Of a stretch of 64,000 nucleotides of DNA, positions 1-7,451 are shown piece after piece. The notes under the pieces are model-generated. The model saw nothing but the letters and a program-made list of their open reading frames with translations, searched no databases and was not told the origin of the DNA. Source of the DNA: an uncultured Eubacteriales bacterium (GTDB taxonomy: Bacteria; Bacillota; Clostridia; Oscillospirales; Oscillospiraceae); assembly GCA_900549475.1 (NCBI GenBank), contig UROF01000009.1, positions 31,171 through 95,170 on the forward strand. Direction: 5' to 3'. A program made the position numbers and the translations under genes. Positions within the stretch are counted from its first letter, which is position 1, and each line of letters opens with the position of its first letter.

Positions 1-196
1 TGGCGGCCATGTCGCTGTTTACCGCCACCCGGGCGCCCTTGATCTCCACGATCACATTTCCGCCGATCCGGGTGATCACCGACACCGAAGATCCGGGCAG
101 AAAGCCCAGATTCTCCAGAAACAGCCGGGTCTCCGCCTTGCCTCCCACCTTCTTGATAAGGCCGCACTCACCGGGCCGTACCATTGTCAACGGCAT
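1..196 (-). CDS. feoA: FeoA-family ferrous iron transport protein, partial
   Basis: The visible 65 codons encode a small beta-barrel protein starting MPLTMVRPGECGLIKKVGG and continuing with LENLGFLPGSSVSVITR, the SH3-like pattern of FeoA, which assists the FeoB ferrous iron permease at the membrane. The gene runs off the left edge, so the C-terminus and any feoB lie outside. The ATG at 196 is chosen because AAAGGAGGG sits about 8 nt upstream; a GTG one codon earlier is possible. The promoter just upstream carries an operator typical of iron-responsive regulation. Confidence 0.8.
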   Translation of the reverse strand, partial: MPLTMVRPGECGLIKKVGGKAETRLFLENLGFLPGSSVSVITRIGGNVIVEIKGARVAVNSDMAA

Positions 197-262
197 CACA
201 ACGCCCTCCTTTCCGCTCCGCCCTGTCCGGCGGGCTGGTTAGTGTTTCCTAATTGCGTAATA

Positions 263-291
263 AAGTTAGCACAAGCTAACCTAGTTGTCAA
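263..291 (-). promoter_or_regulatory. feoA promoter with palindromic operator in the spacer
   Basis: Read on the minus strand, TTGACA (286-291) and TAACTT (263-268) are separated by 17 nt. The perfect dyad GTTAGC-ACAA-GCTAAC (265-280) lies inside the spacer and -10 element, so a bound repressor would block RNA polymerase. The half-site resembles the TTAGG/TTAGC half-sites of DtxR/IdeR-type metal-dependent repressors. Which repressor binds is inference. Confidence 0.75.
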
Positions 292-353
292 GGGGGTAGG
301 CAAAAATATTTTAAAATCAGGGCCCGGGAGGACAGCCTCCCAGGCCTCAGGTT

Positions 354-1586
354 TCACAGCCGCAGCTCCTCCACCGTATGAGACAGTCGGGAGCGCTCAG
401 CGGCAAAGCAGATCAAATGGCTCTGGAGAGAGGCCCGGGCGCTGGAGCGGCTCTCTCCGTCGCAGCGGACCACTTCCAGGAAGTCCCGCACCAGGCCGTA
501 GTCCCCGCCGCCGTGGCCGCTGGCCTCTCCGCCGTCCAGCAGAGGGATCTGCCAGGGCTCCTCCCCGAAGCGGTGGAGGACAATTTCTTTTGTCCCCATA
601 TCCGCCTGGATCTGCCCGGCAGTACCCAGAAGCTTCAGCTGACGGGAGAAATCGGCGGTAAAGGCAGTCATGACGAAGGAGGCAACCGCCCCGCCCTCAA
701 ATTCCAGATTCACCACCTGCCGGTCCACCACGTCGTTGTCGCAGCGGTAGACGCACCGGCCGTAGGGCCCCTCCTCCAGGGCTTTGCGGATACCCGCCTC
801 TGTGAGATCCGTAGTCAGCACATCCACCGGCCAGTCGGTCTTGCCGGTAAGGTAAATTTTGGGGGCGTAGTAAGGGCACGTCTCGCTGTGGGGGCAGCCG
901 TCCAGACACCGCTCCGGGGCTCCGGCGGGGGCGTTGTCCGCCGTGAAGTGGCGCAGGCTCCCAAAGCTGCTGACCCGGCAGCAGTCCTTTCCTACCAGCC
1001 ACAGGAGGATATCCATGTCGTGGCAGCTCTTCTGCAGCAGCATAGGGCTGGTCTCCCGGCTGCTGCGCCAGTTGCCGCGGACAAAACTGTGGGCCTGGTG
1101 CCAGTAGCCCACGTTCTCGATCTGGGCAGCGGCGCAGATCTCCCCGATCTCCCCGCCGTCCACCAGGGCTTTGATGGTCCGGTAGAAGGGGGTATAGCGC
1201 AGCACATGGCACACCGCCAGCACCCGGTCCGCCTGACGGGCAGCGGCCTCGATGGCCCGGCACTCCTCCTCTGTGTTGCTCATAGGCTTTTCCAGCAGGA
1301 TATGGTAGCCCTTCTCCAGCGCTTTCAAGGCCGGGGCAGTATGCATATCGTCCAGGGTGCAGACAAACGCCACATCCGCCATTTTGGGCCGCTCCAGCAG
1401 CTCCTCCCAGCTGGCAAAGCGGTTTTCCGGCGGGATACCGTGGGCATCGGCCAGCTTTGCCAGGCGGTCCGGCCGGGGCTCCGCTGCGGCCACCACCTTC
1501 AATTCCTCCGGATGGCGCAGGGCATAGCCGGCATAGATCTCTCCCCGGCTGCCCGCGCCGAGGACCACCGCGGTGATCGGTTCCAT
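354..1586 (-). CDS. Gfo/Idh/MocA-family oxidoreductase
   Basis: A 410-residue NAD(P)-dependent dehydrogenase. The N-terminal Rossmann fold begins with VVLGAGSRGEIYAGYA (about residues 7-22), and the family EKP signature appears as LLEKPMSNTEEE near residue 98. A Cys-rich insertion (CLDGCPHSETCPYY, about 230-243) is unusual and may bind metal. The ATG at 1586 follows AAAAGGAG. Such enzymes oxidise or epimerise sugars, inositols and glycosides; the substrate is not readable here. It is a single gene divergent from the trpB leader, with no partners on its strand. Confidence 0.85.
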   Translation of the reverse strand: MEPITAVVLGAGSRGEIYAGYALRHPEELKVVAAAEPRPDRLAKLADAHGIPPENRFASWEELLERPKMADVAFVCTLDDMHTAPALKALEKGYHILLEKPMSNTEEECRAIEAAARQADRVLAVCHVLRYTPFYRTIKALVDGGEIGEICAAAQIENVGYWHQAHSFVRGNWRSSRETSPMLLQKSCHDMDILLWLVGKDCCRVSSFGSLRHFTADNAPAGAPERCLDGCPHSETCPYYAPKIYLTGKTDWPVDVLTTDLTEAGIRKALEEGPYGRCVYRCDNDVVDRQVVNLEFEGGAVASFVMTAFTADFSRQLKLLGTAGQIQADMGTKEIVLHRFGEEPWQIPLLDGGEASGHGGGDYGLVRDFLEVVRCDGESRSSARASLQSHLICFAAERSRLSHTVEELRL

Positions 1587-1702
1587 ACAGTTTCTCCTTT
1601 TGGTAAAATGTACTTACAGGATACCACAGACAGGGCCATGCCGCCATAGGAACAGGTCACAAAGTTCCTCTTCTGCCCCGCCTGGATTCTCCCAAAAAAC
1701 TC

Positions 1703-1731
1703 TTGACATCATCCCATTAAAGTGCTATAGT
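1703..1731 (+). promoter_or_regulatory. Promoter of the trpB T-box leader
   Basis: TTGACA (1703-1708), 17-nt spacer, TATAGT (1726-1731). Initiation would fall around 1738, just ahead of the first helix of the T-box leader, leaving a leader of about 310 nt before trpB. Confidence 0.85.
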
Positions 1732-1744
1732 ACGCACATCAAAA

Positions 1745-2016
1745 CCGTTGAGAAAGTGTGAGTAAGCCTCGCAGGTACTGTTCAGAGAGCCGCCGGTGGT
1801 GGGAAGGCGGTCGGGAGCGCGGGGCCCAATGGGCTTTCGAGGGCAGACCCAAAGCCGCAAGGCAAGTAGGCGAGCCGGAGGGGACCTCCGTTATCAAAGC
1901 CGGCGCATGTCAGTGCGCGCTAAGAGGACGCGAGAGCGTCAAGCCGGGTGGCACCGCAGAAGCAATGATCGCTTCTGTCCCAGCAGTGAAGCTAGGGACA
2001 GAGGCGTTTTTCTTTT
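1745..2016 (+). promoter_or_regulatory. T-box leader, probably tRNA-Trp specific
   Basis: The conserved T-box element GGGTGGCACCGC is at 1946-1957. Stem I carries the distal AGAGAG...GGTG...GAAGGCGG motif around 1775-1800. Its base pairs GCCTCG (near 1765) with CGAGGG (near 1838). The likely specifier loop holds TGG at 1830-1832, the Trp codon. A terminator hairpin pairs CGCTTCTGTCCC (1970-1981) with GGGACAGAGGCG (1995-2006) and is followed by TTTTTC. Uncharged tRNA should favour the antiterminator and switch on the downstream trpB. Confidence 0.88.
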
Positions 2017-2050
2017 GTCCCGGAACCGATTTGTGAAAGGAGAAACTACC

Positions 2051-3424
2051 ATGAGCGAGAACAAGATCCCTTACAAAATCTATCTGTCCGAGGACGAGAT
2101 GCCCAAAGCCTGGTACAATCTCCGGGCCGACATGAAGAACAAGCCCGCCCCCCTGCTGAACCCCGCCACGCTCCAGCCTATGACCGCACAGGAGCTGGAG
2201 GGCGTGTTCTGCTCCGAGCTGGTGAAGCAGGAGCTGGACGACACCACCCCCTTCTTCGAGATCCCCCAGGAGATCCGGGATTTCTACAAGATGTACCGTC
2301 CCTCTCCCCTGGTCCGGGCCTACTGCCTGGAGGAGAAGCTCCAGACTCCCGCCAAGATCTACTATAAATTTGAGGGCAACAACACCTCCGGCTCCCACAA
2401 GCTCAACAGCGCCATCGCCCAGGCCTACTACGCCAAGCACCAGGGCCTCAAGGGCGTCACCACTGAGACCGGCGCCGGCCAGTGGGGCACCGCTCTCTCC
2501 ATGGCCTGCAGCTACCTGGGCCTGGACTGCCGGGTGTACATGGTGAAGTGCTCCTACGAGCAGAAGCCCTTCCGCCGGGAGGTCATGCGGACCTACGGCG
2601 CCAGCGTCACCCCCTCCCCCTCTGAAACCACCGCCGTGGGCCGGAAGATCCTGGCGGAGCATCCCGGCACCACCGGCTCTCTGGGCTGCGCCATCAGCGA
2701 GGCGGTGGAGGCAGCCACCTCCACTCCCGGCTACCGCTATGTGCTGGGCAGCGTGCTCAACCAGGTGGTCCTCCATCAGAGCGTTATCGGCCTGGAGGCA
2801 AAGACCGCTCTGGACAAATACGGCGTAAAGCCCGACATCATCATTGGCTGTGCCGGCGGCGGCAGCAACCTGGGCGGCCTCATCGCTCCCTTCATGGGCG
2901 AGAAGCTCCGGGGTGAGGCGGATTACCGTTTCATCGCCGTGGAGCCCGCCTCCTGCCCCAGCCTCACCCGGGGCAAGTACGCCTATGACTTCTGCGACAC
3001 CGGCGCTGTGTGCCCGCTGGCCAAGATGTACACCCTGGGCTCCGGCTTCATCCCCTCCGCCAACCACGCCGGCGGCTTGCGGTATCACGGCATGAGCACC
3101 ACCCTTTCCCAGCTCTACCACGATGGCTATATGGAGGCCACCAGCGTAGAGCAGACCAAGGTCTTTGAAGCCGCAGAGGCCTTTGCCCGGGTGGAGGGCA
3201 TCCTCCCCGCTCCGGAGAGCAGCCACGCCATCCGGGTGGCTATTGACGAGGCCCTCAAGTGCAAGGAGACCGGCGAGGAAAAGACGATCCTCTTCGGCCT
3301 GACCGGTACCGGCTATTTCGATCTCTATGCCTACCAGAAATTCAACGACGGCGACATGAGCGACTATATCCCCACCGATGAGGACATTGCCGCCGCCCTC
3401 AGCAAGCTGCCCAAAGTGGATTGA
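2051..3424 (+). CDS. trpB: Tryptophan synthase beta chain-like protein (TrpB2 type)
   Basis: A 457-residue PLP enzyme that condenses indole with L-serine to tryptophan. The PLP lysine lies in GSHKLNSA (K117). The GAGQWG loop, with Trp where TrpB1 has His, marks the TrpB2 subfamily, and GCAGGGSN is the phosphate-binding loop. The start at 2051 has AAAGGAG about 8 nt upstream; upstream in-frame codons lie in the leader RNA. No trpA or other trp gene is nearby, so it may salvage free indole. Expression is predicted to respond to tRNA-Trp charging. Confidence 0.93.
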   Translation: MSENKIPYKIYLSEDEMPKAWYNLRADMKNKPAPLLNPATLQPMTAQELEGVFCSELVKQELDDTTPFFEIPQEIRDFYKMYRPSPLVRAYCLEEKLQTPAKIYYKFEGNNTSGSHKLNSAIAQAYYAKHQGLKGVTTETGAGQWGTALSMACSYLGLDCRVYMVKCSYEQKPFRREVMRTYGASVTPSPSETTAVGRKILAEHPGTTGSLGCAISEAVEAATSTPGYRYVLGSVLNQVVLHQSVIGLEAKTALDKYGVKPDIIIGCAGGGSNLGGLIAPFMGEKLRGEADYRFIAVEPASCPSLTRGKYAYDFCDTGAVCPLAKMYTLGSGFIPSANHAGGLRYHGMSTTLSQLYHDGYMEATSVEQTKVFEAAEAFARVEGILPAPESSHAIRVAIDEALKCKETGEEKTILFGLTGTGYFDLYAYQKFNDGDMSDYIPTDEDIAAALSKLPKVD

Positions 3425-3444
3425 TTTTTTATCTCTCTCATCCT

Positions 3445-3487
3445 ATCTGCGCCGCAGGCCCGCACACGGTCTGCGGCGCAGATCTTT
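3445..3487 (+). terminator. Intrinsic terminator of trpB
   Basis: A 13-bp perfect stem, ATCTGCGCCGCAG (3445-3457) with CTGCGGCGCAGAT (3471-3483), followed by CTTTTAC. Confidence 0.85.
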
Positions 3488-3579
3488 TACCATTTTTATT
3501 CTTTTTTTCTCTTATTTTTCCTGTGTTGACTTTGCCGCTAAAAACTTGAAAAAAACTCGAAATATTATGCGCTTGTCCC

Positions 3580-3608
3580 TTGCAAACGTGACAAAATTGC
3601 GGTATAGT
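3580..3608 (+). promoter_or_regulatory. Promoter of the His-rich/cooT group
   Basis: TTGCAA (3580-3585), 17-nt spacer, TATAGT (3603-3608), about 45 nt upstream of the His-rich ORF. It may drive transcription on into metF and the acs genes. Confidence 0.8.
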
Positions 3609-3652
3609 GTACTTGGTTAAATTTATGTCAATATTAGCTTGGAGGAGTCTGT

Positions 3653-3940
3653 ATGGAGCACTTTGACCACGAACATCCCACCCACAGCCATGACCACGAT
3701 CATGAGCACACTCATGACCACGTTCATACCCACACCCACGGCGGGGAGAACGTCAGCGGAGAACAGGCGGTGGCCCTGCTGCAGTACATGCTCGATCACA
3801 ATATTCACCACGCCGCTGAGCTCAGCGACCTGGCCAAGCAGTTTTCCGGTGAGGTGGAGCACCAGCTGCTCCACGCTGTGGAATCCTTTGATCAGGGCAA
3901 CGGCTATCTCTCCGCCGCTCTGGAGCTGCTGAAAAAGTAA
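3653..3940 (+). CDS. Histidine-rich small protein, probable metal-binding
   Basis: A 95-residue protein. Residues 2-30 contain a dense run of HxH and HDH motifs (about 14 His), followed by a compact helical domain (about 35-95). GGAGGAG sits 8 nt upstream of the ATG. His-rich N-termini like this occur in nickel chaperones and storage proteins. It lies 21 bp ahead of a cooT homologue and upstream of genes for the Ni enzyme acetyl-CoA synthase, so nickel handling for ACS/CODH is a reasonable inference. I do not recognise a named family for the C-terminal domain. Confidence 0.75.
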   Translation: MEHFDHEHPTHSHDHDHEHTHDHVHTHTHGGENVSGEQAVALLQYMLDHNIHHAAELSDLAKQFSGEVEHQLLHAVESFDQGNGYLSAALELLKK

Positions 3941-3961
3941 AACCCTAAAGGAGCGTTTCCC

Positions 3962-4150
3962 ATGTGTCTTTCCACTATCTACAAGAACGAAAAGCAGGAT
4001 GACAATATCCTCTGCCGCTTTGTCGCCAGCATCAAGGCTGACGGCGATCAGCTGACCTTTGTGGACGTGATGGGGGCTGTGACCACCATTACCGGCCACC
4101 TGGTGTCCGCCGACCTTACCGCCGGCACGGTGATCGTGGCCGCAGAGTAA
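3962..4150 (+). CDS. cooT: CooT-family nickel-binding protein
   Basis: A 62-residue protein beginning MCLSTIYK. The invariant Cys2 is the residue through which the Rhodospirillum rubrum CooT dimer binds Ni(II). The rest is a short beta-barrel pattern (ADGDQLTFVDVMGA, then ITGHLVSADL) that matches the family in size and layout. CooT takes part in nickel supply for CODH maturation. Its placement beside the His-rich protein and upstream of cooC and acsB supports a nickel-insertion role. Confidence 0.88.
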   Translation: MCLSTIYKNEKQDDNILCRFVASIKADGDQLTFVDVMGAVTTITGHLVSADLTAGTVIVAAE

Positions 4151-4164
4151 CGGAGGTGCGTCTC

Positions 4165-4386
4165 ATGCGTACGTATGAGCTCTGCTGCGAGATCTTCAAT
4201 CAGTGCAGCAACAATCAGATGCGGGACGTGGATTTCCGGGAGGTATCGGTGGAGGACACCGATGCCTATGTCCGGGATCTGGAGCCCCGCGCCTCTATTG
4301 AAAAGGAAGAGCTCTCCGACGGTACGGTGATCTATCACACCGACACCGCCGGGCTTCTCAAGCGCTACTCCTTTACTCCCATTTGA
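4165..4386 (+). CDS. Small unknown protein downstream of cooT
   Basis: A 73-residue acidic protein starting MRTYELCCEIFNQCSNNQM, with three Cys in the first 14 residues (CC...C) that could bind metal. The start at 4165 has CGGAGG 8 nt upstream; a GTG at 4156 overlaps that site. It lies 14 bp after cooT and is probably co-transcribed. Its TGA stop is inside the first copy of a 62-bp hairpin repeat, so the gene end may have been reshaped by that element. Function unknown; a metal or Wood-Ljungdahl accessory role is inferred only from position. Confidence 0.75.
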   Translation: MRTYELCCEIFNQCSNNQMRDVDFREVSVEDTDAYVRDLEPRASIEKEELSDGTVIYHTDTAGLLKRYSFTPI

Positions 4387-4559
4387 CCTTCGGTCAAATG
4401 GGAACCCTGGCCATTTCACTTCCTCGGGCGGAATGAATCCGCCCTGCGGCAAGGTTTTGCCTTTGGCAAAACACTTGTTACGCCGGACTCCCGGCGATTG
4501 ACCTTCGGTCAAATGAGAACCCTGGCCATTTCACTTCCTCGGGCGGAATGAATCCGCCC
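4383..4559 (+). repeat. Duplicated 62-bp hairpin element (REP-like)
   Basis: Positions 4383-4444 and 4498-4559 are direct repeats of 62 bp with one mismatch, 115 bp apart. Each copy holds two hairpins: CATTTGACC/GGTCAAATG type with a TTC loop, and GGGCGG-AATGAAT-CCGCCC. The spacer adds GTTTTGCC-TTT-GGCAAAAC and a CGCCG/CGGCG stem. The array fills most of the 268-bp gap between the small ORF and metF. It looks like a palindromic intergenic repeat family; other copies were not noticed in this window. Confidence 0.75.
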
Positions 4560-4654
4560 CCACCCCGGCCTGATCCGCCGGGACTTACTTTGTCGCCCCA
4601 CAGCGGCGGTGCCGCTTATTCAAATAACCATAAAAAAATATGGAGGATCAGACT

Positions 4655-5584
4655 ATGCGCGTTTCTGAAATTTTCGAAGAGAGAGCTGCTTTTTCCTTTG
4701 AGGTCTTTCCCCCCAAGACCGATGTGGGCATGGAGAAGCTCTGCGGTGAGGGTGGTGTGCTGGAGCAGCTGTACACCCTGAACCCTGACTATATCTCCTG
4801 CACCTACGGCGCCGGCGGTACCAACGTCGGCAAGAACCTGGAGGTTCTGGACAAGATCAAGAAGGACGGCAAGTGCACTCCCGTCACCCACTTCACCTGC
4901 ATCGGCAACACCAAGGAAGGCATCAAGGAGCAGCTGCAGAACTATCTGGATCACGGCATCAACCACATGCTGGCTCTGCGCGGCGACCTGCCCTTCGGCT
5001 GGACCGGCACCGGCGGCGACCTGCACTATGCGACCGAGCTGGTGAAGTTTGTCCGCCAGGAGTTCGGTGACAAGTTCTGCATCGCCGTGGCTGGTTCCCC
5101 CGAGGGCCACATTGCCTGCCGCAGCCTGGAGGCCGATATCTCCTTCCTGAAGCAGAAGCAGGACAACGGCGCTGACTACATCATGACTCAGCTGTGCTGG
5201 GATATGGATCAGTTCCGCTACTGGCTGGACGCCATCCGTGACGCCGGCATCTGGCTGCCTGTGGACGTGGGTATCATGCCCATCCTGGATCAGGCCGCTA
5301 CCATCAACATGGCTCTCAGCCGCAACGGCTGCGTCATGCCCCGCGCCCTGTGCGAGATCATCTCCAAGCACTGGATCTTCCCCAACCCCTTCGACAAGGA
5401 GCCCTTCGACGCTGCTGCCGCTCAGAAGAAGGCCGATTTCAAGGAGGCCGGTATCGAGTACACCATCAAGCAGATCGACGAGTACCGCGCCTGCGGCATC
5501 GACGGTATCCACCTCTATGCCCTCAACAAGTACGACGATGTGGCCCGGATCGTCAAGGAGTCCGGCATCATCGATCTCATCTGA
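4655..5584 (+). CDS. metF: 5,10-methylenetetrahydrofolate reductase
   Basis: A 309-residue FAD-dependent TIM-barrel enzyme that reduces methylene-THF to methyl-THF, the last step of the methyl branch. FSFEVFPPKT near the N-terminus is the family hallmark, with the catalytic-type Glu. ALRGDLP and DISFLKQKQDNGADYIMTQ follow in the expected order. The start at 4655 has GGAGG 8 nt upstream; an ATG at 4640 overlaps that site. No metV (RnfC2) partner is adjacent, unlike several acetogens. Next to cooC and acsD it would feed methyl-THF to the fused methyltransferase at 7452. Confidence 0.95.
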   Translation: MRVSEIFEERAAFSFEVFPPKTDVGMEKLCGEGGVLEQLYTLNPDYISCTYGAGGTNVGKNLEVLDKIKKDGKCTPVTHFTCIGNTKEGIKEQLQNYLDHGINHMLALRGDLPFGWTGTGGDLHYATELVKFVRQEFGDKFCIAVAGSPEGHIACRSLEADISFLKQKQDNGADYIMTQLCWDMDQFRYWLDAIRDAGIWLPVDVGIMPILDQAATINMALSRNGCVMPRALCEIISKHWIFPNPFDKEPFDAAAAQKKADFKEAGIEYTIKQIDEYRACGIDGIHLYALNKYDDVARIVKESGIIDLI

Positions 5585-5594
5585 TCAACAGGCC

Positions 5595-5641
5595 GTATCC
5601 CCGAGCCGGAGCCCACTGATCCGCCCCGGCTCGGGGGATAC
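5595..5641 (+). other. Intercistronic hairpin between metF and cooC
   Basis: GTATCCCCGAGCCGG (5595-5609) pairs with CCGGCTCGGGGGATAC (5626-5641) with one bulged G. There is no following U-run, so it is more likely an mRNA stability or processing hairpin than a terminator. Confidence 0.6.
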
Positions 5642-5662
5642 CCCAAAAGGAGAACAACAACT

Positions 5663-6433
5663 ATGGCACAAACTATCGCGCTGGCCGGCAAAGGCGGCGT
5701 GGGCAAGACCACGATCTGCGGCATGCTCATCGAGTATCTCTGCCAGAAGAAAAATGGTCCTGTCCTGGCCGTGGATGCCGACGCCAATTCCAATCTGAAT
5801 GAAGTCCTGGGTGTGGAGGTCCACAGCACCCTGGGAGAGATCCGTGAGGAGATCGCCCAGGCGGAGATGTCGGCCAAAAATCCCATCCCCGCCGGTATGA
5901 GCAAGGCGGATTACGCTGAGATGCAGTTCAGCGACGCTCTCACTGAGGCTGACGACTATGACCTGCTGGTCATGGGCCGTACCCAGGGCAAGGGCTGCTA
6001 CTGCTTCGTCAACGGTCTGCTCTCCACTCAGGTGGCCAAGTACGCCCAGAACTACCGCTATATCGTCGTGGACAACGAGGCGGGCCTTGAGCACCTCAGC
6101 CGCGGCATCCTGCCCAAGGTGGATACCATCCTCCTGGTCAGCGACTGCTCCCGCCGCGGCGTGCAGGCCGCCGGCCGCCTCAGCGAGATGATCGACGAGC
6201 TGAAGCTGGGCGCCAAGGAGGTCGGCCTCATCATCAACCGTGCCCCCGGCGGCCAGCTGAACGATGGCGTCCGGGAGGAGATCGAGAAGTATCACCTCCA
6301 TCTCATGGGCGTGGTGCCCCACGACGACACCGTCTATGAGTACGACGCGGAGGGCAAGCCCAGCGTCACTGTGCCTGCGGACAGCCCCGTCAAGCAGGCG
6401 GTCCACCGGATCTTTGACCAGCTGGCCCTCTGA
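5663..6433 (+). CDS. cooC: CODH/ACS maturation ATPase CooC (AcsF)
   Basis: A 256-residue SIMIBI/MinD-type ATPase. The deviant Walker A GKGGVGKT is at residues 9-16, with its signature lysine at position 10. The metal-binding pair C112-Y-C114 (GKGCYCFVNG) corresponds exactly to the Cys pair that binds Ni in characterised CooC. CooC uses ATP to deliver nickel to CODH or ACS in the cytoplasm. It sits between metF and acsD; the start has AAAAGGAG upstream. Confidence 0.93.
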   Translation: MAQTIALAGKGGVGKTTICGMLIEYLCQKKNGPVLAVDADANSNLNEVLGVEVHSTLGEIREEIAQAEMSAKNPIPAGMSKADYAEMQFSDALTEADDYDLLVMGRTQGKGCYCFVNGLLSTQVAKYAQNYRYIVVDNEAGLEHLSRGILPKVDTILLVSDCSRRGVQAAGRLSEMIDELKLGAKEVGLIINRAPGGQLNDGVREEIEKYHLHLMGVVPHDDTVYEYDAEGKPSVTVPADSPVKQAVHRIFDQLAL

Positions 6434-6498
6434 GAGCCTAACAAACTCTTTGCTTTTCATACAGACAAACACAAACATCATGAAGGGAGTATACCAAT

Positions 6499-7437
6499 AT
6501 GCCGTTTGTCAAAAAGCCCCAGGTATTCGGCGCCAAGATCAATGAGCTGACGCTGGGTACCGGCGACAAGGCCGTCACTTTGGGCGGTCAGAACGTCTAC
6601 AACCTCTATACCTTCGACGCCCCCATTGCCAATGCCCCCAAGATCGGCATCGATGTTTCCGACGATCCCGAGCAGCCCTGCGAGGGTCTGAAGGAATTCT
6701 ACGCCGGCTGCGACACCCTGGCCCAGCGGGCTGCCAAGGCCGCTTCCCTGGAGCACGCGGACTTCGTGTGCATCCGTTTCGATCTGGCTGACCCCAATGG
6801 CGCCAACAAGTCCGTTGAGGACTGCGTGGCCGACGCCAAGGCTGTGGCCGAGGTCGTTGACAAGCCCATCGTGGTGGCCGGCTGCAAGAACGCCGAGAAG
6901 GATGCCGACCTCTTCGCCAAGGTGTCTGAGGCTCTCCAGGGCAAGAACATCCTGGTCCTCTCCGCCAAGGAAGAGAACTACAAGGGCATTGCCGCCGGTG
7001 CGGGCCTTGCCTATGGTCAGAAGGTGGGCGCTGAGTCCGCCGTGGATATCAACCTGGCCAAGCAGCTCAACGTCCTCATCACCCAGATGGGTGTGGATGG
7101 TCACAATGTGGCTATGAACGTTGGCTCCGCTGCCGCCGGCTACGGCTTTGAGTACGTGGTCTCCACTCTGGAGCGCGTAAAGGCCGCCGCCCTCAGCCAG
7201 AACGACGCCACCCTCCAGATGCCCATCATCACCCCTGTGGGCGTGGAGACCTGGGGTGTGAAGGAAGCTACCGCCCCCGAGAGCGATGTCCCCGAGTGGG
7301 GCTGCCAGGAGGAGCGTGGCATCGACATGGAAGTGGAGACCGCCGCCGCCTGCCTGGCTTACGGCAGCGACGCCGTCATCCTCAAGCACCCCGAATCCAT
7401 TAAGACCGTTGCGCAGCTGGTTGCTGCGCTGATGTAA
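6499..7437 (+). CDS. acsD: Corrinoid iron-sulfur protein small subunit (CODH/ACS delta)
   Basis: A 312-residue TIM-barrel subunit of the corrinoid iron-sulfur protein, which carries the methyl group between methyltransferase and acetyl-CoA synthase. Family features include KINELTLGTGDKAVTLGGQ near the N-terminus and the long TQMGVDGHNVAMNVGSAAAGYGFEY segment around 195-220. Length is normal. AAGGGAG precedes the ATG. It is followed after 14 bp by the large-subunit fusion gene, its heterodimer partner. Confidence 0.95.
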   Translation: MPFVKKPQVFGAKINELTLGTGDKAVTLGGQNVYNLYTFDAPIANAPKIGIDVSDDPEQPCEGLKEFYAGCDTLAQRAAKAASLEHADFVCIRFDLADPNGANKSVEDCVADAKAVAEVVDKPIVVAGCKNAEKDADLFAKVSEALQGKNILVLSAKEENYKGIAAGAGLAYGQKVGAESAVDINLAKQLNVLITQMGVDGHNVAMNVGSAAAGYGFEYVVSTLERVKAAALSQNDATLQMPIITPVGVETWGVKEATAPESDVPEWGCQEERGIDMEVETAAACLAYGSDAVILKHPESIKTVAQLVAALM

Positions 7438-7451
7438 GGAGGGCCCGAACA

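Noticed and set aside
4383..4559. Duplicated hairpin region as a CRISPR array
   Set aside because: Only two copies, 62 bp long, with a hairpin-rich spacer and no cas genes.
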